Below are positions 9,920-17,930 of a stretch of 64,000 nt of DNA, one piece after another (position 1 is the stretch's first letter; every line of letters starts with the position of its first letter). The DNA comes from a bacterium. GTDB lineage: Bacteria; Hinthialibacterota; Hinthialibacteria; OLB16. The notes beneath the pieces were generated by a model. The model was not told the DNA's origin and made no database searches. It saw only the letters and a list, made by a program, of their open reading frames with translations. The translations under genes were made by a program, and so were the position numbers. Where the stretch lies: contig JAJVIK010000002.1 in the NCBI GenBank assembly GCA_022072055.1, positions 1 through 64,000 on the forward strand. Reading direction: 5' to 3'.

Positions 9920-10414
9920 TCAGAGGGAATCGAGCGCCACGAGTCCCAGCGCCACGGCGTCGAACATGTTGGCGTGGAACCTCTGCTTCCACTTGGGTAG
10001 CTCGACGACGTACCCCTTGAGTTGCGGGTACCTGGCCACCAGGACGGCGGCGACTTCAGCCTTGCTGGCGTGGCCGTTCCCGGTGACTCGCTTCTTCACG
10101 GTGCTCGGAGCGAAGGAGAGGACGGTGAGGCGCTTCCTCCTGCCAAGCGCCTGGACCTCATCCGCGAGCACGTTGACGAGCGCGGCGTTGCGGTTGTTGG
10201 CGAAGAAGGTTTTCTCCACGACGAGCGCGTCCGGCGTGAAATCGCGGATCATGCGCAGGATTGTGGTTCTCCCTTCCCTGAGGATCGCGTGGGGAGAGGT
10301 TCGGTGGAGGAAGACGTGCACGCCGTGGTACACCACCGCGTCCCCTTCCAGGACGGCGACGCCCATCTCGCGCGTGCCGGGGTCAATCGCCAGGATGCGG
10401 TGGGGTTTGGGCAT
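9920..10414 (-). CDS. RuvC-like Holliday junction resolvase-fold protein, copy 2
   Basis: The product is 164 residues with an RNase H/RuvC-type fold: strand 1 with IDPGTREMGVAV (first catalytic Asp), VVEKTFF (Glu) and a C-terminal MFDAVALGLVAL (Asp). RuvC proteins cleave four-way DNA junctions using a D-E-D-D cluster; here the last position shows one Asp where RuvC has DxxD. It lies 11 bp after a second RuvC-like gene, and the two share the start pattern DPxxRxxGVxV. The pair sits in an XRE-headed operon in a mobile region, so a role in element replication or recombination is likely (inference). A non-catalytic or CRISPR-like use is not supported. Confidence 0.7.
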   Translation of the reverse strand: MPKPHRILAIDPGTREMGVAVLEGDAVVYHGVHVFLHRTSPHAILREGRTTILRMIRDFTPDALVVEKTFFANNRNAALVNVLADEVQALGRRKRLTVLSFAPSTVKKRVTGNGHASKAEVAAVLVARYPQLKGYVVELPKWKQRFHANMFDAVALGLVALDSL

Positions 10415-10425
10415 GGAAACTTGAA

Positions 10426-10917
10426 TCAGCGGAGGGAGTGGTAGAAGGTGAGGGCAAAGGCGGCGGCGTCGAAGAGGCTCATGCGCGGGTCTTCGCTCAT
10501 CCAGGGTTTTCGGAAGGGAGGAAGCGACGGGGCCAGTTCGGGAAGCCGCGCGGCGATCCGCGTGGCGGCCTGGTGTTTGGTGTCGGCCCCAAGTCCCTTG
10601 AGGACTTGGTCGCGGTTCACGGAAACGACACCCACCTTGCGCGACAGGGCCATGGGGCGGATCGAGTCAATCAGGATGCGGACCCGCGCGCACCTCCGGC
10701 ACGCGGGGTGCGCCGTGTCTTCGATCACCACCACGTCCGGCTGGAAGCGGTGGAGGAGGTCGGTAACCAAGGCGAGACAGCGCGCGTCTTTGGCGTCGCG
10801 CAGCTCGCGGACACCCCACTCAATCGGGAGCGTGGGACTTTCAAAGACCACGACGCCCAGACCTCGGCTGGTGGGATCGAGCGCGAGGACGCGTGGAGAT
10901 TGGGGGTGAGGCTTCAT
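10426..10917 (-). CDS. RuvC-like Holliday junction resolvase-fold protein, copy 1
   Basis: The product is 163 residues and keeps the same D-E-D layout: ALDPTSRGLGVVVF, VVVIEDTAHPAC and SLFDAAAFALTF. It also has a CRRC pair directly after the Glu motif that the neighbouring paralogue lacks, possibly a metal site or a structural feature. It overlaps the upstream XRE regulator gene by 4 bp (ATGA), implying translational coupling. Two diverged RuvC-like proteins side by side is unusual. They may form a heterodimer or act on different junctions (inference). Confidence 0.7.
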   Translation of the reverse strand: MKPHPQSPRVLALDPTSRGLGVVVFESPTLPIEWGVRELRDAKDARCLALVTDLLHRFQPDVVVIEDTAHPACRRCARVRILIDSIRPMALSRKVGVVSVNRDQVLKGLGADTKHQAATRIAARLPELAPSLPPFRKPWMSEDPRMSLFDAAAFALTFYHSLR

Positions 10918-11270
10918 ACCGGGAGATCGAGCACGTCCCCGTGGCTTTCCATGAGGGTCCGCAGGGTCTCGCGCTTGCGCTCCAGGCGGGGGCTTGCGCT
11001 GGCGCGGGTGAGGCGCGCGTGCAGCCGTCTGGCTCGACCGGTGGTCTTGCGTTCGACCTCGTCCTGGACCCCAGCGAAGAGGCGGCGGACAGGCGCGTGG
11101 AAGAGGAGTTCAAGCGCAAGCAGGGTGCGGAGGCTCGGTTCGCGGACGGCGTGTTCCAGGCGGGAGACCTGAGAGGCGGTGGGGAGGCCCAACAAAAAAG
11201 CGACCTCCTTCTGGGTCAGTCCGGCTCCCCGGCGGAACGCGCGGAGATAGTTGTGGAGGGGTTTGGACAC
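10914..11270 (-). CDS. XRE-family helix-turn-helix regulator
   Basis: The product is 118 residues with a GTG start at 11270. An HTH_XRE domain covers about residues 7-65: RRGAGLTQKEVAFLLGL, then SQVSRLEHAVREPSLRTLLALELLF. The C-terminal half is basic and helical (many Arg), with no known domain. It heads the minus-strand operon of two RuvC-like genes and faces a divergent operon starting at 11601. It is the natural candidate to bind the palindrome at 11505-11532. The start codon has only a weak ribosome binding site. Confidence 0.85.
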   Translation of the reverse strand: MSKPLHNYLRAFRRGAGLTQKEVAFLLGLPTASQVSRLEHAVREPSLRTLLALELLFHAPVRRLFAGVQDEVERKTTGRARRLHARLTRASASPRLERKRETLRTLMESHGDVLDLPV

Positions 11271-11497
11271 AAAAGAACAAAGAATGGCTTTCGACCACGA
11301 GCCGGGGAAGGTGCTCAGTGTGTTCTATTGTATCGGGGTGCGTGGGGAGAGAAAGACGGGGAAACGTGCTGGGGGAGCACACTTCGTTTGTTTCCAACTT
11401 CCCTCCACCAACTCCCGACGTTGAACCCATTCAGATTCGGCACTTGGACTTACCACCTGGGCAAACTTGTGGAACCGCTGGCAATTCGGTCTACCAT
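11271..11497. other. Left half of divergent intergenic region, no gene seen
   Basis: Together with 11498-11600 this 330-bp gap separates the XRE operon from the rightward 11601 operon. On the minus strand a TACAAT sequence near 11330 could be a -10 element for the XRE gene, but no matching -35 is clear. No open frame here looks coding. Confidence 0.4.
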
Positions 11498-11532
11498 TTG
11501 ACAGATACCATACTTATAGTATTATATGGTAT
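11498..11532 (+). promoter_or_regulatory. Promoter with overlapping palindromic operator
   Basis: A perfect -35 TTGACA (11498-11503) and a -10-like TATTAT (11520-11525) are 16 bp apart, 76 bp before the start of the 11601 gene. A palindrome with perfect 8-bp arms, ATACCATA (11505-11512) and TATGGTAT (11525-11532), fills the spacer and -10 region. Repression by a dimeric regulator such as the divergent XRE protein would block this promoter (inference). Confidence 0.6.
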
Positions 11533-11600
11533 GTGTCACTCCTGAGCAGAAAGGGGTGCCTTGAACCTTAGGGCGCTCCGACTGACTCAGGAGGATACAA

Positions 11601-12353
11601 ATGATCTTTCACAGACTATGGGAACGACTGAAGCAACAGAGAGAGGTACGGAATGAGCGCAGAAGGAGGGGGCGTATCTTATTAAGCCGGGAGCTCGATT
11701 GGCCACCGGATGGGGTACTTGTCCACCTCCCGAGAGGCATGGGTGTGGCCTTGGAACGACTAAACGAGCTTGCTCAAGACACCAAGTACCCCGATTCCCC
11801 GTTCTACGCCGAGCCTGCATTCTTCTTCCGTCCAAGCGAAGATATTAAATGGCTCACATGGGGAATCGCGGACATCTTGGAGGCCGAGGAGAAACAAACG
11901 GCGTTCATGAAGGAATACGTGGAGAACTTGGAGTACACCCTGCGATCACCAACGGACGCAGTGGCATACACCGCTGTTGACATCCCGCCTGATCTTGTCC
12001 CACTCTATATCAGAGAACGATTCACCGAGCCTTACACGAGAGAAATGTACAGAAAAGACGATGAGACTACCGAGCTTTACTTCGGGCACCCACTCACACG
12101 GGAAGAACGTGACGCTCTACCGCTCGTGATGAGAGAATGGTATATCTACGCGGCCACGAATCTCCTTGGACAGATCAGGCCTGTCCATCGCGAACGGGTA
12201 AAGGGGCAAGTCCGGATAGCCATGCTCTACTTGGTAGACCACTACCGACGGGTAGTTCCAGAAAGAGAGAGACTTCGGGAACGGATCAAGGCACTCGAGG
12301 ACAAGGTCAAGGATCGATTTCCTGATTTCCTCCTCAAGTCTGAACTCGCATAA
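11601..12353 (+). CDS. Protein of unknown function, first gene of the channel operon
   Basis: The product is 250 residues. The start is firm: AGGAGG lies 7 bp upstream of the ATG. I do not recognise the family. The N-terminus is very basic (an Arg-rich run near residues 10-25). The centre contains aromatic-rich stretches (FYAEPAFFFRPSEDIKWLTW), and the C-terminus (about 205-240) is a charged helix that could form a coiled coil. There is no signal peptide and no membrane segment. It lies 83 bp upstream of an ion-channel-like gene on the same strand with a terminator between them, so the pair may be expressed at different levels from one promoter. It may sense a trigger or gate the channel (speculative). 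Confidence 0.75.
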   Translation: MIFHRLWERLKQQREVRNERRRRGRILLSRELDWPPDGVLVHLPRGMGVALERLNELAQDTKYPDSPFYAEPAFFFRPSEDIKWLTWGIADILEAEEKQTAFMKEYVENLEYTLRSPTDAVAYTAVDIPPDLVPLYIRERFTEPYTREMYRKDDETTELYFGHPLTREERDALPLVMREWYIYAATNLLGQIRPVHRERVKGQVRIAMLYLVDHYRRVVPERERLRERIKALEDKVKDRFPDFLLKSELA

Positions 12354-12383
12354 TTGCAGCTCTCAAGTGAGAGATGGCGCTTA

Positions 12384-12415
12384 AGCCCCATTCGTCTGGA
12401 TGGGGTTTTCCTTTC
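12384..12415 (+). terminator. Hairpin with T-tract between the unknown and channel genes
   Basis: CCCCAT and ATGGGG flank an 8-nt loop and are followed by TTTTCCTTT. It sits after the stop at 12353 and before the channel start at 12437. It could act as a partial terminator lowering expression of the channel gene. Confidence 0.6.
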
Positions 12416-12436
12416 CACCAGAAGAGGACAACGGTC

Positions 12437-13270
12437 ATGAGTAGCCCCCCCGAGATAGAAAAGGCAAACGATTGGATGAGAATTGTCAAGGAAGAGGGTT
12501 TCATTGTCGCAATCACAGAGCGGATATTCTACTTCCTCCAGTGGATGCTTTCCCCTCTCTACCACAAGGAGTTCTGCCTGACTCTGTACCGTGACTCGCT
12601 CGCAAACAAACGGCCGGAGAAGAAGAGGAGGATTCGACACACCTCAAGCATCATTTACCGAGATATGATGATGACCATCTGGTTCACCATCACGGGGATA
12701 GTACTGCCTTTGCTCTTCCTGTTCGCCCCTCGCTCATTCACGCTGCTTGCGTCATACCACAGTGGGGCCTTCATCGGCGTATGGGGTATATTGGAAATCC
12801 TCCAGCATCACATTAACTTCATCCTCTTCCAGAACATCCGCCGTCGGTGCATGAGATTTGAAAAATACCCGCGAGATATCCTGGGTATAAACGCGCTGCT
12901 GGAGAAATTGCTCGGATTCCGACAGATGGAAATCTCAAAGGATGTCGAGACCGTGACTAGCGTTGCAAGGCGGCTAATTTTCGCTGTGATGGACTACTGG
13001 CGCCTGATCGTCTTCTCCGCGATCCTTTCATCGTCACTCCCACGGGGAGCGTTCAGCCGTGAGCTCACATCATTTGGGGAAACTCTCTACTTCCAGATCG
13101 TCACGGCAACCACGTTGGGCTATGGTGAGATTCATCCTGTCTCTGGACCCGCGATGGTAATCGTCTCGTTTCAGGTGCTTTCGGCATTTCTCTTTACCCT
13201 CATCGCTGTCGCTTATGTGATCTCACTCCTACCAAGGATGGAGATTATATCCGGCGGGGATCAGGAATAG
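12437..13270 (+). CDS. Ion-channel-like membrane protein with K+-type selectivity filter
   Basis: The product is 277 residues. I took the internal ATG at 12437 (AAGAGGA upstream) because a longer start would lie across the terminator hairpin. Four hydrophobic stretches are visible: two near residues 80-140 and the final pair bracketing a pore loop. The pore loop reads TATTLGYGEI, matching the T-x-G-Y-G potassium-channel selectivity filter, and is followed by a last transmembrane helix (AFLFTLIAVAYVISLL). This is the ion_trans_2 (2TM channel) pattern. In a defence island such a channel could be a membrane-depolarising effector, but an ordinary transport role is possible. Confidence 0.75.
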   Translation: MSSPPEIEKANDWMRIVKEEGFIVAITERIFYFLQWMLSPLYHKEFCLTLYRDSLANKRPEKKRRIRHTSSIIYRDMMMTIWFTITGIVLPLLFLFAPRSFTLLASYHSGAFIGVWGILEILQHHINFILFQNIRRRCMRFEKYPRDILGINALLEKLLGFRQMEISKDVETVTSVARRLIFAVMDYWRLIVFSAILSSSLPRGAFSRELTSFGETLYFQIVTATTLGYGEIHPVSGPAMVIVSFQVLSAFLFTLIAVAYVISLLPRMEIISGGDQE

Positions 13271-13423
13271 TCTCAACGGACCGACAATGCCGGCAACTGC
13301 CAGCAGGGATCCACCGCAGGTGGCTTCAGGTGACCTTGGGTGATTTCAGCCCAGAGAAAGAAGGACATACGGGCTGACCCGTTACTTTGTCAAGCCACTT
13401 CACTTTCTGGCCACTCAAGGTTC
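13271..13423. other. Intergenic, nothing recognisable
   Basis: First part of the 352-bp gap between the channel gene and the P-loop ATPase gene. No gene, terminator or clear promoter was seen; the rest of the gap holds a degenerate gene end. Confidence 0.4.
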
Positions 13424-13560
13424 TCAATCTCCTCTTATTGTTACCCGAATTGATGCAACGTCTCCGGCGGGTTTCGCCTCGGCCTCTCCCTTACCGACAT
13501 ACTTGTGGAATAGCCAAATGAGGAGCGGACCCGGAGAGGTGTCCTCTTACTTCGTCATTG
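13424..13560 (-). pseudogene. Degenerate second copy of the 3' end of the downstream P-loop ATPase gene
   Basis: On the minus strand this stretch encodes GPLLIWLFHKYVGKGEAEA and ends at a stop at 13424. This parallels the C-terminus of the intact ATPase at 13623, which has GPFLTRLFRKYGVGEDEAP. Upstream of about 13543 the similarity is broken by a frameshift. It looks like the remnant tail of a related gene, left when the present copy replaced it or after a tandem duplication. Confidence 0.55.
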
Positions 13561-13622
13561 AACCCGCGCAGGACTTTGTGGACTTCAGGGACTTCAAACG
13601 GGCAAGGCAAACCAGTCGATCC

Positions 13623-15032
13623 TCAAAAACCCAAGCGGTTAACAGAGCCGCGGTTTGATCCGTCCCCCTTTCCCATTCCCTCTCCAAAGTCACTAACGTC
13701 CCTGAAGTCCCTGGAAGGGGCCTCGTCTTCTCCAACTCCGTACTTCCGGAACAGCCGCGTGAGGAACGGCCCCTGGGTTGAATCAATCACAAACGATCCC
13801 TGGATACGCTGGGTCCTGAGGTGCAGCTTCTTCCGAATCACATACCCGATCCACTTCGGCGTGATCTTCCTTTCATACTCCTCCCCATGCCGGTCGGCGA
13901 ACCATCCCGTGATCGCCTTGAGCGCGAGCGGTTCCCCGGCTTCGCGCAGGTCGCGGATGACTTGAAGCACCTGGGCCTCCATGTCCAGCCCCCGGTCGGT
14001 GACCAGCTCGGCGTTGTAGGTCCGCGCCAAGTCCCGCAGGTCCTCGCGGGCCTGCTTGTCCTCAATGATGGAAAGCAGCGGGATGAAAATCTGGTTCAAA
14101 CGCGGTTCAATCGAGCGGTCGATCAACCCTTCCACGATCCGGCGCTTGGTTCGGTTCTTGAACCGGAAGAGGAGCAGCTGGTTCCTGAGGCGGAGCGCCT
14201 CCTCCTTGTACTCGGGCGGGAGGTTGATGGGAATGTCTTCGCGGAGTGGCCTTGTCCCCAGGTCCTCCTTGAGAAAGCGGCTCTCCAACGCGGGGTCCTG
14301 GTAATCACCACGGGTGGCCACGATCTTGGGGCCGAACACGGAAAACGCCGTGGGTTTGAACTCTTTGTCACGGGTGACCTCACTGCGGAGCACGGGGAAC
14401 CCCTTGACGTTCCCGTTGTTGAGGATCTTGACGATCTCCGCCCGTTCGTCCGACATCCGGAAGTCGGCCTCGTCCAGGATGAGGGTGCCCTTGAAAGCGT
14501 CCAGGATGCGGAAGAGCGGGGAGATGGTGGACGCGCCGCTCGCGAAGATGGGTTTGTAGCAGAGGGAGCCGAGCACGAGGAGAAAGCGAGTCTTCCCGGA
14601 GCCGTAGTCGCCTCGGACGCGGAGGTACGGGAGTTCGCCGAAAGCGTCGTACACCCAGGAGAAGAGGACGTAGTAAGCGGCAATCTGTTCAAACAGCGGG
14701 GACACGTCCACATAGCGGTGGACGTACGCCCGGATCGAGGCGATCAGGTCCTCCTCGGTCCCGTACTCCTCCGGCCCCGAGGGAAACAGCACGACCTCGT
14801 GTTTAAGGAGGTTGTTCGTGGCCGAGTACGGGACATACTTCCGCCCTCCGATCACCGCGTATTGCTGCACGGACCAGGAACCGTCCTTGAAAACGCAGAA
14901 CGATGTCTCCGCCGGATCGGATCGGTATAGGGTCTCAATCAGGGTCCCGTCAGCCAACGTGCCGGAAACGAGCGGCCAGCTTGATTGCGGCGGGGCGGGT
15001 GGCTTGGGCAAGGCGTCACGGACCGGGTGCAT
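13623..15032 (-). CDS. P-loop ATPase, phage/plasmid primase-helicase-like
   Basis: Taken from the ATG at 15032 the product is 469 residues. An upstream non-ATG start is possible because the frame stays open, with a CPAC motif upstream. A longer form would overlap the small gene at 15139. The Walker A is GDYGSGKTR (about residues 138-146) and the Walker B is TLILDEADF (about 182-190), followed by an arginine-containing segment and a C-terminal winged-helix-like region. The architecture resembles D5-like or DUF927/DUF3987-type helicases of phages and plasmids, though the exact family is not certain. It is divergent from a serine recombinase, a typical integrative-element arrangement. Confidence 0.6.
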   Translation of the reverse strand: MHPVRDALPKPPAPPQSSWPLVSGTLADGTLIETLYRSDPAETSFCVFKDGSWSVQQYAVIGGRKYVPYSATNNLLKHEVVLFPSGPEEYGTEEDLIASIRAYVHRYVDVSPLFEQIAAYYVLFSWVYDAFGELPYLRVRGDYGSGKTRFLLVLGSLCYKPIFASGASTISPLFRILDAFKGTLILDEADFRMSDERAEIVKILNNGNVKGFPVLRSEVTRDKEFKPTAFSVFGPKIVATRGDYQDPALESRFLKEDLGTRPLREDIPINLPPEYKEEALRLRNQLLLFRFKNRTKRRIVEGLIDRSIEPRLNQIFIPLLSIIEDKQAREDLRDLARTYNAELVTDRGLDMEAQVLQVIRDLREAGEPLALKAITGWFADRHGEEYERKITPKWIGYVIRKKLHLRTQRIQGSFVIDSTQGPFLTRLFRKYGVGEDEAPSRDFRDVSDFGEGMGKGDGSNRGSVNRLGF

Positions 15033-15138
15033 GCGGTCCACGGTATCAGGGGGCGTGAATTGGCCAAGGCAAGGGAACGTGCAGGCGGGGCAAATCCTCC
15101 CTTCTTTCTTCAGAGGGCGGTGAAGATACGCTCGAAAG

Positions 15139-15366
15139 ATGTCCGACGCCGCACCCCCGCCTTCCCTCAAGGCCCTTTTCCCAACTCTCAGTGAAGAAGA
15201 ACTCCGAGAAGCCGAGTTCAACCTCCGGCGATACCTCTCCCTGGTGATGGAAATCGTGGAGCGACAGGAGCGAGAGCTTGTGGATAACTCGTTTGACGAA
15301 CCGCCTCGCAAAACGGTAGCTTCGAAGCTCTTCTCTTCAGAAGAGAATCAAACCTCTTCCTCATGA
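15139..15366 (+). CDS. Small protein preceding the serine recombinase
   Basis: The product is 75 residues, acidic and helical, with a pattern LSEEELREAEFNLRRYLSLV seen in small genes that accompany large serine recombinases. It overlaps the recombinase start by 4 bp (ATGA at 15363-15366), so the two are translationally coupled. The function is unknown; it may regulate or assist recombination (inference). The ribosome binding site is weak. Confidence 0.6.
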   Translation: MSDAAPPPSLKALFPTLSEEELREAEFNLRRYLSLVMEIVERQERELVDNSFDEPPRKTVASKLFSSEENQTSSS

Positions 15367-16892
15367 AAACATACGCGGGATACATTCGCGTCTCCACCGC
15401 CAAGCAAGGCGAGAAAGGCGTGTCGCTTCAGGAGCAGCGCTCCGCGATTGAAGGCTACGCCGTCCGGAACAACCTGGCTGTTTCCGAATGGTTCGAGGAA
15501 CGGGAGACGGCGGCCAAACGGGGACGGCCCGTGTTCAATGAGATGCTCACTCTGCTTCGGAGGCGGAGACTGGACGGCGTCGTAATCCACAAAATCGACC
15601 GCTCCGCGCGCAACCTCAAGGACTGGGCGGACATCGGCGACTTGATCGATTCCGGCGTGGAGATTCACTTTGCGGGGGACGCGCTCGACCTCAACACCAG
15701 AGGCGGACGGCTTTCAGCGGACATTCAAGCGGTCGTGGCGGCGGATTTCATTCGCAACCTTCGGGAGGAAACGCGCAAGGGCATGTACGGGCGACTCAAG
15801 CAAGGCTTGTATCCTCTTGCTGCGCCGCTCGGATATTTGGACGGTGGGAAGGGAAAGCCCAAAGAGATTGACCCGGCGCGCGCCCGGCTCGTGCGATACC
15901 TCTTTGAGCGGTATGCCACCGGGAGCCATAGTCTCGACACGCTGGTGGTGGAAGCACGACGGATCGGTTTGACCAACAGGCGCGGGGAGCCACTGAAACG
16001 CTCCGCACTTTCGCTGATCCTCAAGAACCCTTTCTACATCGGCGTCCTCAGGATGGGGCCAGGGGGAGAAGTCTACCAGGGAGTCCATCAGCCGCTTATC
16101 TCCCGGCGTCTGTTTGAAACCGTCCAAGAGATTCTAGCTGGCAGAGTCCGCCATGTCACCTTTGCTCACCCATTCCTCTTCCGTGGCCTCCTCACGTGTG
16201 GCGTGTGCGGAAGGCTTCTCACCGGAGAACTACACAAAGGCCACGTCTACTACCGCTGTCACAACCGGAGCTGCGTCGAAAGGGCTTCAGCCCGAGAGGA
16301 AGAGGTTGAGAAGTCTGTTCGCGGCCTCTTGGCTCAAGTTCAGCCCACGGATGCGGAGATGGAAGTGATCCTCAAGCTGATCGCTCACCTACGGGCTGAG
16401 TGGAATGAGGAGCGAGACAAGCGAAGGGATCAGCTCCGTCTGCAGCTGGGGCAGGCCAAGATACGACTTGACCGGCTCATTGATTCGCACCTCGAAGGAT
16501 TGCTCGAAGATGGAGTCTTCTGCCGGAAGAAAGCCACGATCCTCTCCGAGATCAACCGCCTGGAAGAGGACTTAGCCGCATTGAAGGACGATTCCGCCAG
16601 TTCCATCGCCAAACTGGAAAAGTGTTTCGAACTCGCGAAAACGGCTCTGTTGACCTACGAATCGGGAAACTCTGACGAAAAACGGCGTTTGGTGGAAATC
16701 GCCAGTTCGAACCGGAGGGTGTTCGGGAAAAACGTTGTGGTTGAGCCGTCAAATCCGTTTCAGCTGCTCATGAATCGACCCCCCGTCCGGTCAAGGGTCC
16801 TTGAACCGAACCCAGTTAGAACTTTGTTGGAGTGGTTCACGTCGAAGGAGGGACTCTTGTTCGATCTCAAGATGGAAGAACTCGGGTTGTGA
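15363..16892 (+). CDS. Large serine recombinase (site-specific integrase), copy 1
   Basis: The product is 509 residues. The N-terminal resolvase domain begins YAGYIRVSTAKQ, with the catalytic Ser at residue 11, followed by the resolvase Arg cluster (HKIDRSARN). A recombinase domain follows (PLGYLDGGKGK to KNPFYIGVL), then a zinc ribbon (LTCGVCGRLLTG with YYRCHNRSC), and a long coiled coil near 340-420. Large serine recombinases integrate and excise elements at attP/attB sites. The gene has no good ribosome binding site of its own and probably relies on coupling to the upstream small gene. Nothing gene-like was seen in the 200 bp after it. Confidence 0.92.
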   Translation: MKTYAGYIRVSTAKQGEKGVSLQEQRSAIEGYAVRNNLAVSEWFEERETAAKRGRPVFNEMLTLLRRRRLDGVVIHKIDRSARNLKDWADIGDLIDSGVEIHFAGDALDLNTRGGRLSADIQAVVAADFIRNLREETRKGMYGRLKQGLYPLAAPLGYLDGGKGKPKEIDPARARLVRYLFERYATGSHSLDTLVVEARRIGLTNRRGEPLKRSALSLILKNPFYIGVLRMGPGGEVYQGVHQPLISRRLFETVQEILAGRVRHVTFAHPFLFRGLLTCGVCGRLLTGELHKGHVYYRCHNRSCVERASAREEEVEKSVRGLLAQVQPTDAEMEVILKLIAHLRAEWNEERDKRRDQLRLQLGQAKIRLDRLIDSHLEGLLEDGVFCRKKATILSEINRLEEDLAALKDDSASSIAKLEKCFELAKTALLTYESGNSDEKRRLVEIASSNRRVFGKNVVVEPSNPFQLLMNRPPVRSRVLEPNPVRTLLEWFTSKEGLLFDLKMEELGL

Positions 16893-17093
16893 GTCGTATG
16901 GGCTCAGTCTCGCATTCCGGCTTCAAAGAGGAAAGGAAGGGGGATGTGCCGAAACAGCATGTTTCAGACCAAGGTACCAATCGAATCGGCTTCGGGCGAA
17001 GCATGACGGATACACCCGAGATTCGGGGCGAAAAACACCGGCCCAAAACCACCTTATTCAACCCACTTTTCTGTCCAGCTCACCCCGAGGGGT

Positions 17094-17759
17094 TCACCCC
17101 TGCTCTTTCGGAAGCATATTAAGAAGGTCGGAGAACTTCTTCCCGTGCTTGTACAGGTCGAGAATTATGTTTCGCCAGTTTTGTTCCTCCTCGTCCTGAT
17201 TTCCCCTATCAGGCCAGTATTGTTCAAAGGAATCGTCATTGAGGATAGCGGGGAGTGCCTCTTTTACAACGCGTGGCAATGAGTCCGGCTGATAGTAATG
17301 GCAGAGTTCATGACGGATCTTGGCGTTGCGGTGAAGGTGGTTGGTAAATAGCGGTGCGGTAAACCAGGGAGACACCGTATCCTTATAATCGTATGGGTAA
17401 ATGTCGGTCCTTACCAAGTAACACGTCAAATCCGGTTCAATGAGCGACACCCCATAGAACTGGCCAAGTGTTTCGTAAAAATGATCAGAAACATTTCTCC
17501 AAGATCGTTCGATAAACGACACTTGACTTAGCATGAAGCGGGAAGCTGGGTCCGGCACTACCTCAAGGATCTGTTCGCGGAATTGATCCAACTGGCCATG
17601 ACCTTTAGTTGGAGCCATTTTCGTCTCAAATACGAATGCTTCGATATCCGAACTATATGTAAACCGTATCACACATGAATTGGTGGCGACATTCCACTCA
17701 ATGTTGTGATTATAACATAATAATGAAAAGGAGGGTACGACTTCGTATCCCTCCTTCAT
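17094..17759 (-). CDS. HExxH protein next to a RiPP-like precursor (candidate protease)
   Basis: The product is 221 residues from the ATG at 17759; a TTG at 17780 would add seven residues. A single clear motif, IRHELCHYY, gives H-E-x-x-H, the core of zinc metallopeptidases, roughly 150 residues in. There is no signal peptide or membrane segment, so it should act in the cytoplasm. Outside the motif I do not recognise the family. It is the third gene of the operon radical SAM protein, 44-residue peptide, HExxH protein, beginning 33 bp after the peptide stop. By analogy with other RiPP loci it could remove the leader peptide (inference). It could instead be a non-catalytic partner, since a distant third zinc ligand is not obvious. 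Confidence 0.75.
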   Translation of the reverse strand: MKEGYEVVPSFSLLCYNHNIEWNVATNSCVIRFTYSSDIEAFVFETKMAPTKGHGQLDQFREQILEVVPDPASRFMLSQVSFIERSWRNVSDHFYETLGQFYGVSLIEPDLTCYLVRTDIYPYDYKDTVSPWFTAPLFTNHLHRNAKIRHELCHYYQPDSLPRVVKEALPAILNDDSFEQYWPDRGNQDEEEQNWRNIILDLYKHGKKFSDLLNMLPKEQG

Positions 17760-17792
17760 CCCATCGGGAACTTTCAGCAATCGAAACGGCGA

Positions 17793-17927
17793 TTAGCTGT
17801 AGTCACCTGGGTCATCGCTCGTGCAATCATCAGGGGGCGCGGGACAATCGTCTGAAATAATCGCTGAGAGCCCCTTGGGAAGATCCTCCGGAATCTCTTC
17901 AGACACCATCAGGGGAAGATCCGTCAT
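17793..17927 (-). CDS. 44-residue Asp/Cys-rich peptide, candidate RiPP precursor
   Basis: A short gene read directly from the sequence: ATG at 17927, TAA at 17793-17795. An excellent ribosome binding site (AAAGGAGGTGA) overlaps the last codons of the radical SAM gene, which ends only 3 bp upstream. The N-terminal half (about 1-25) is an acidic, hydrophobic-patterned leader-like stretch with LPKGLSAII. The C-terminal 20 residues contain Cys28 and Cys35, each preceded by Asp-Asp, then a third Asp-Asp at 38-39 and a final PGDYS. Radical SAM/SPASM enzymes commonly modify such peptides, and two Cys could form thioether links. Precursor status is inferred from position, size and composition. Confidence 0.75.
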   Translation of the reverse strand: MTDLPLMVSEEIPEDLPKGLSAIISDDCPAPPDDCTSDDPGDYS

Positions 17928-17930
17928 CAG

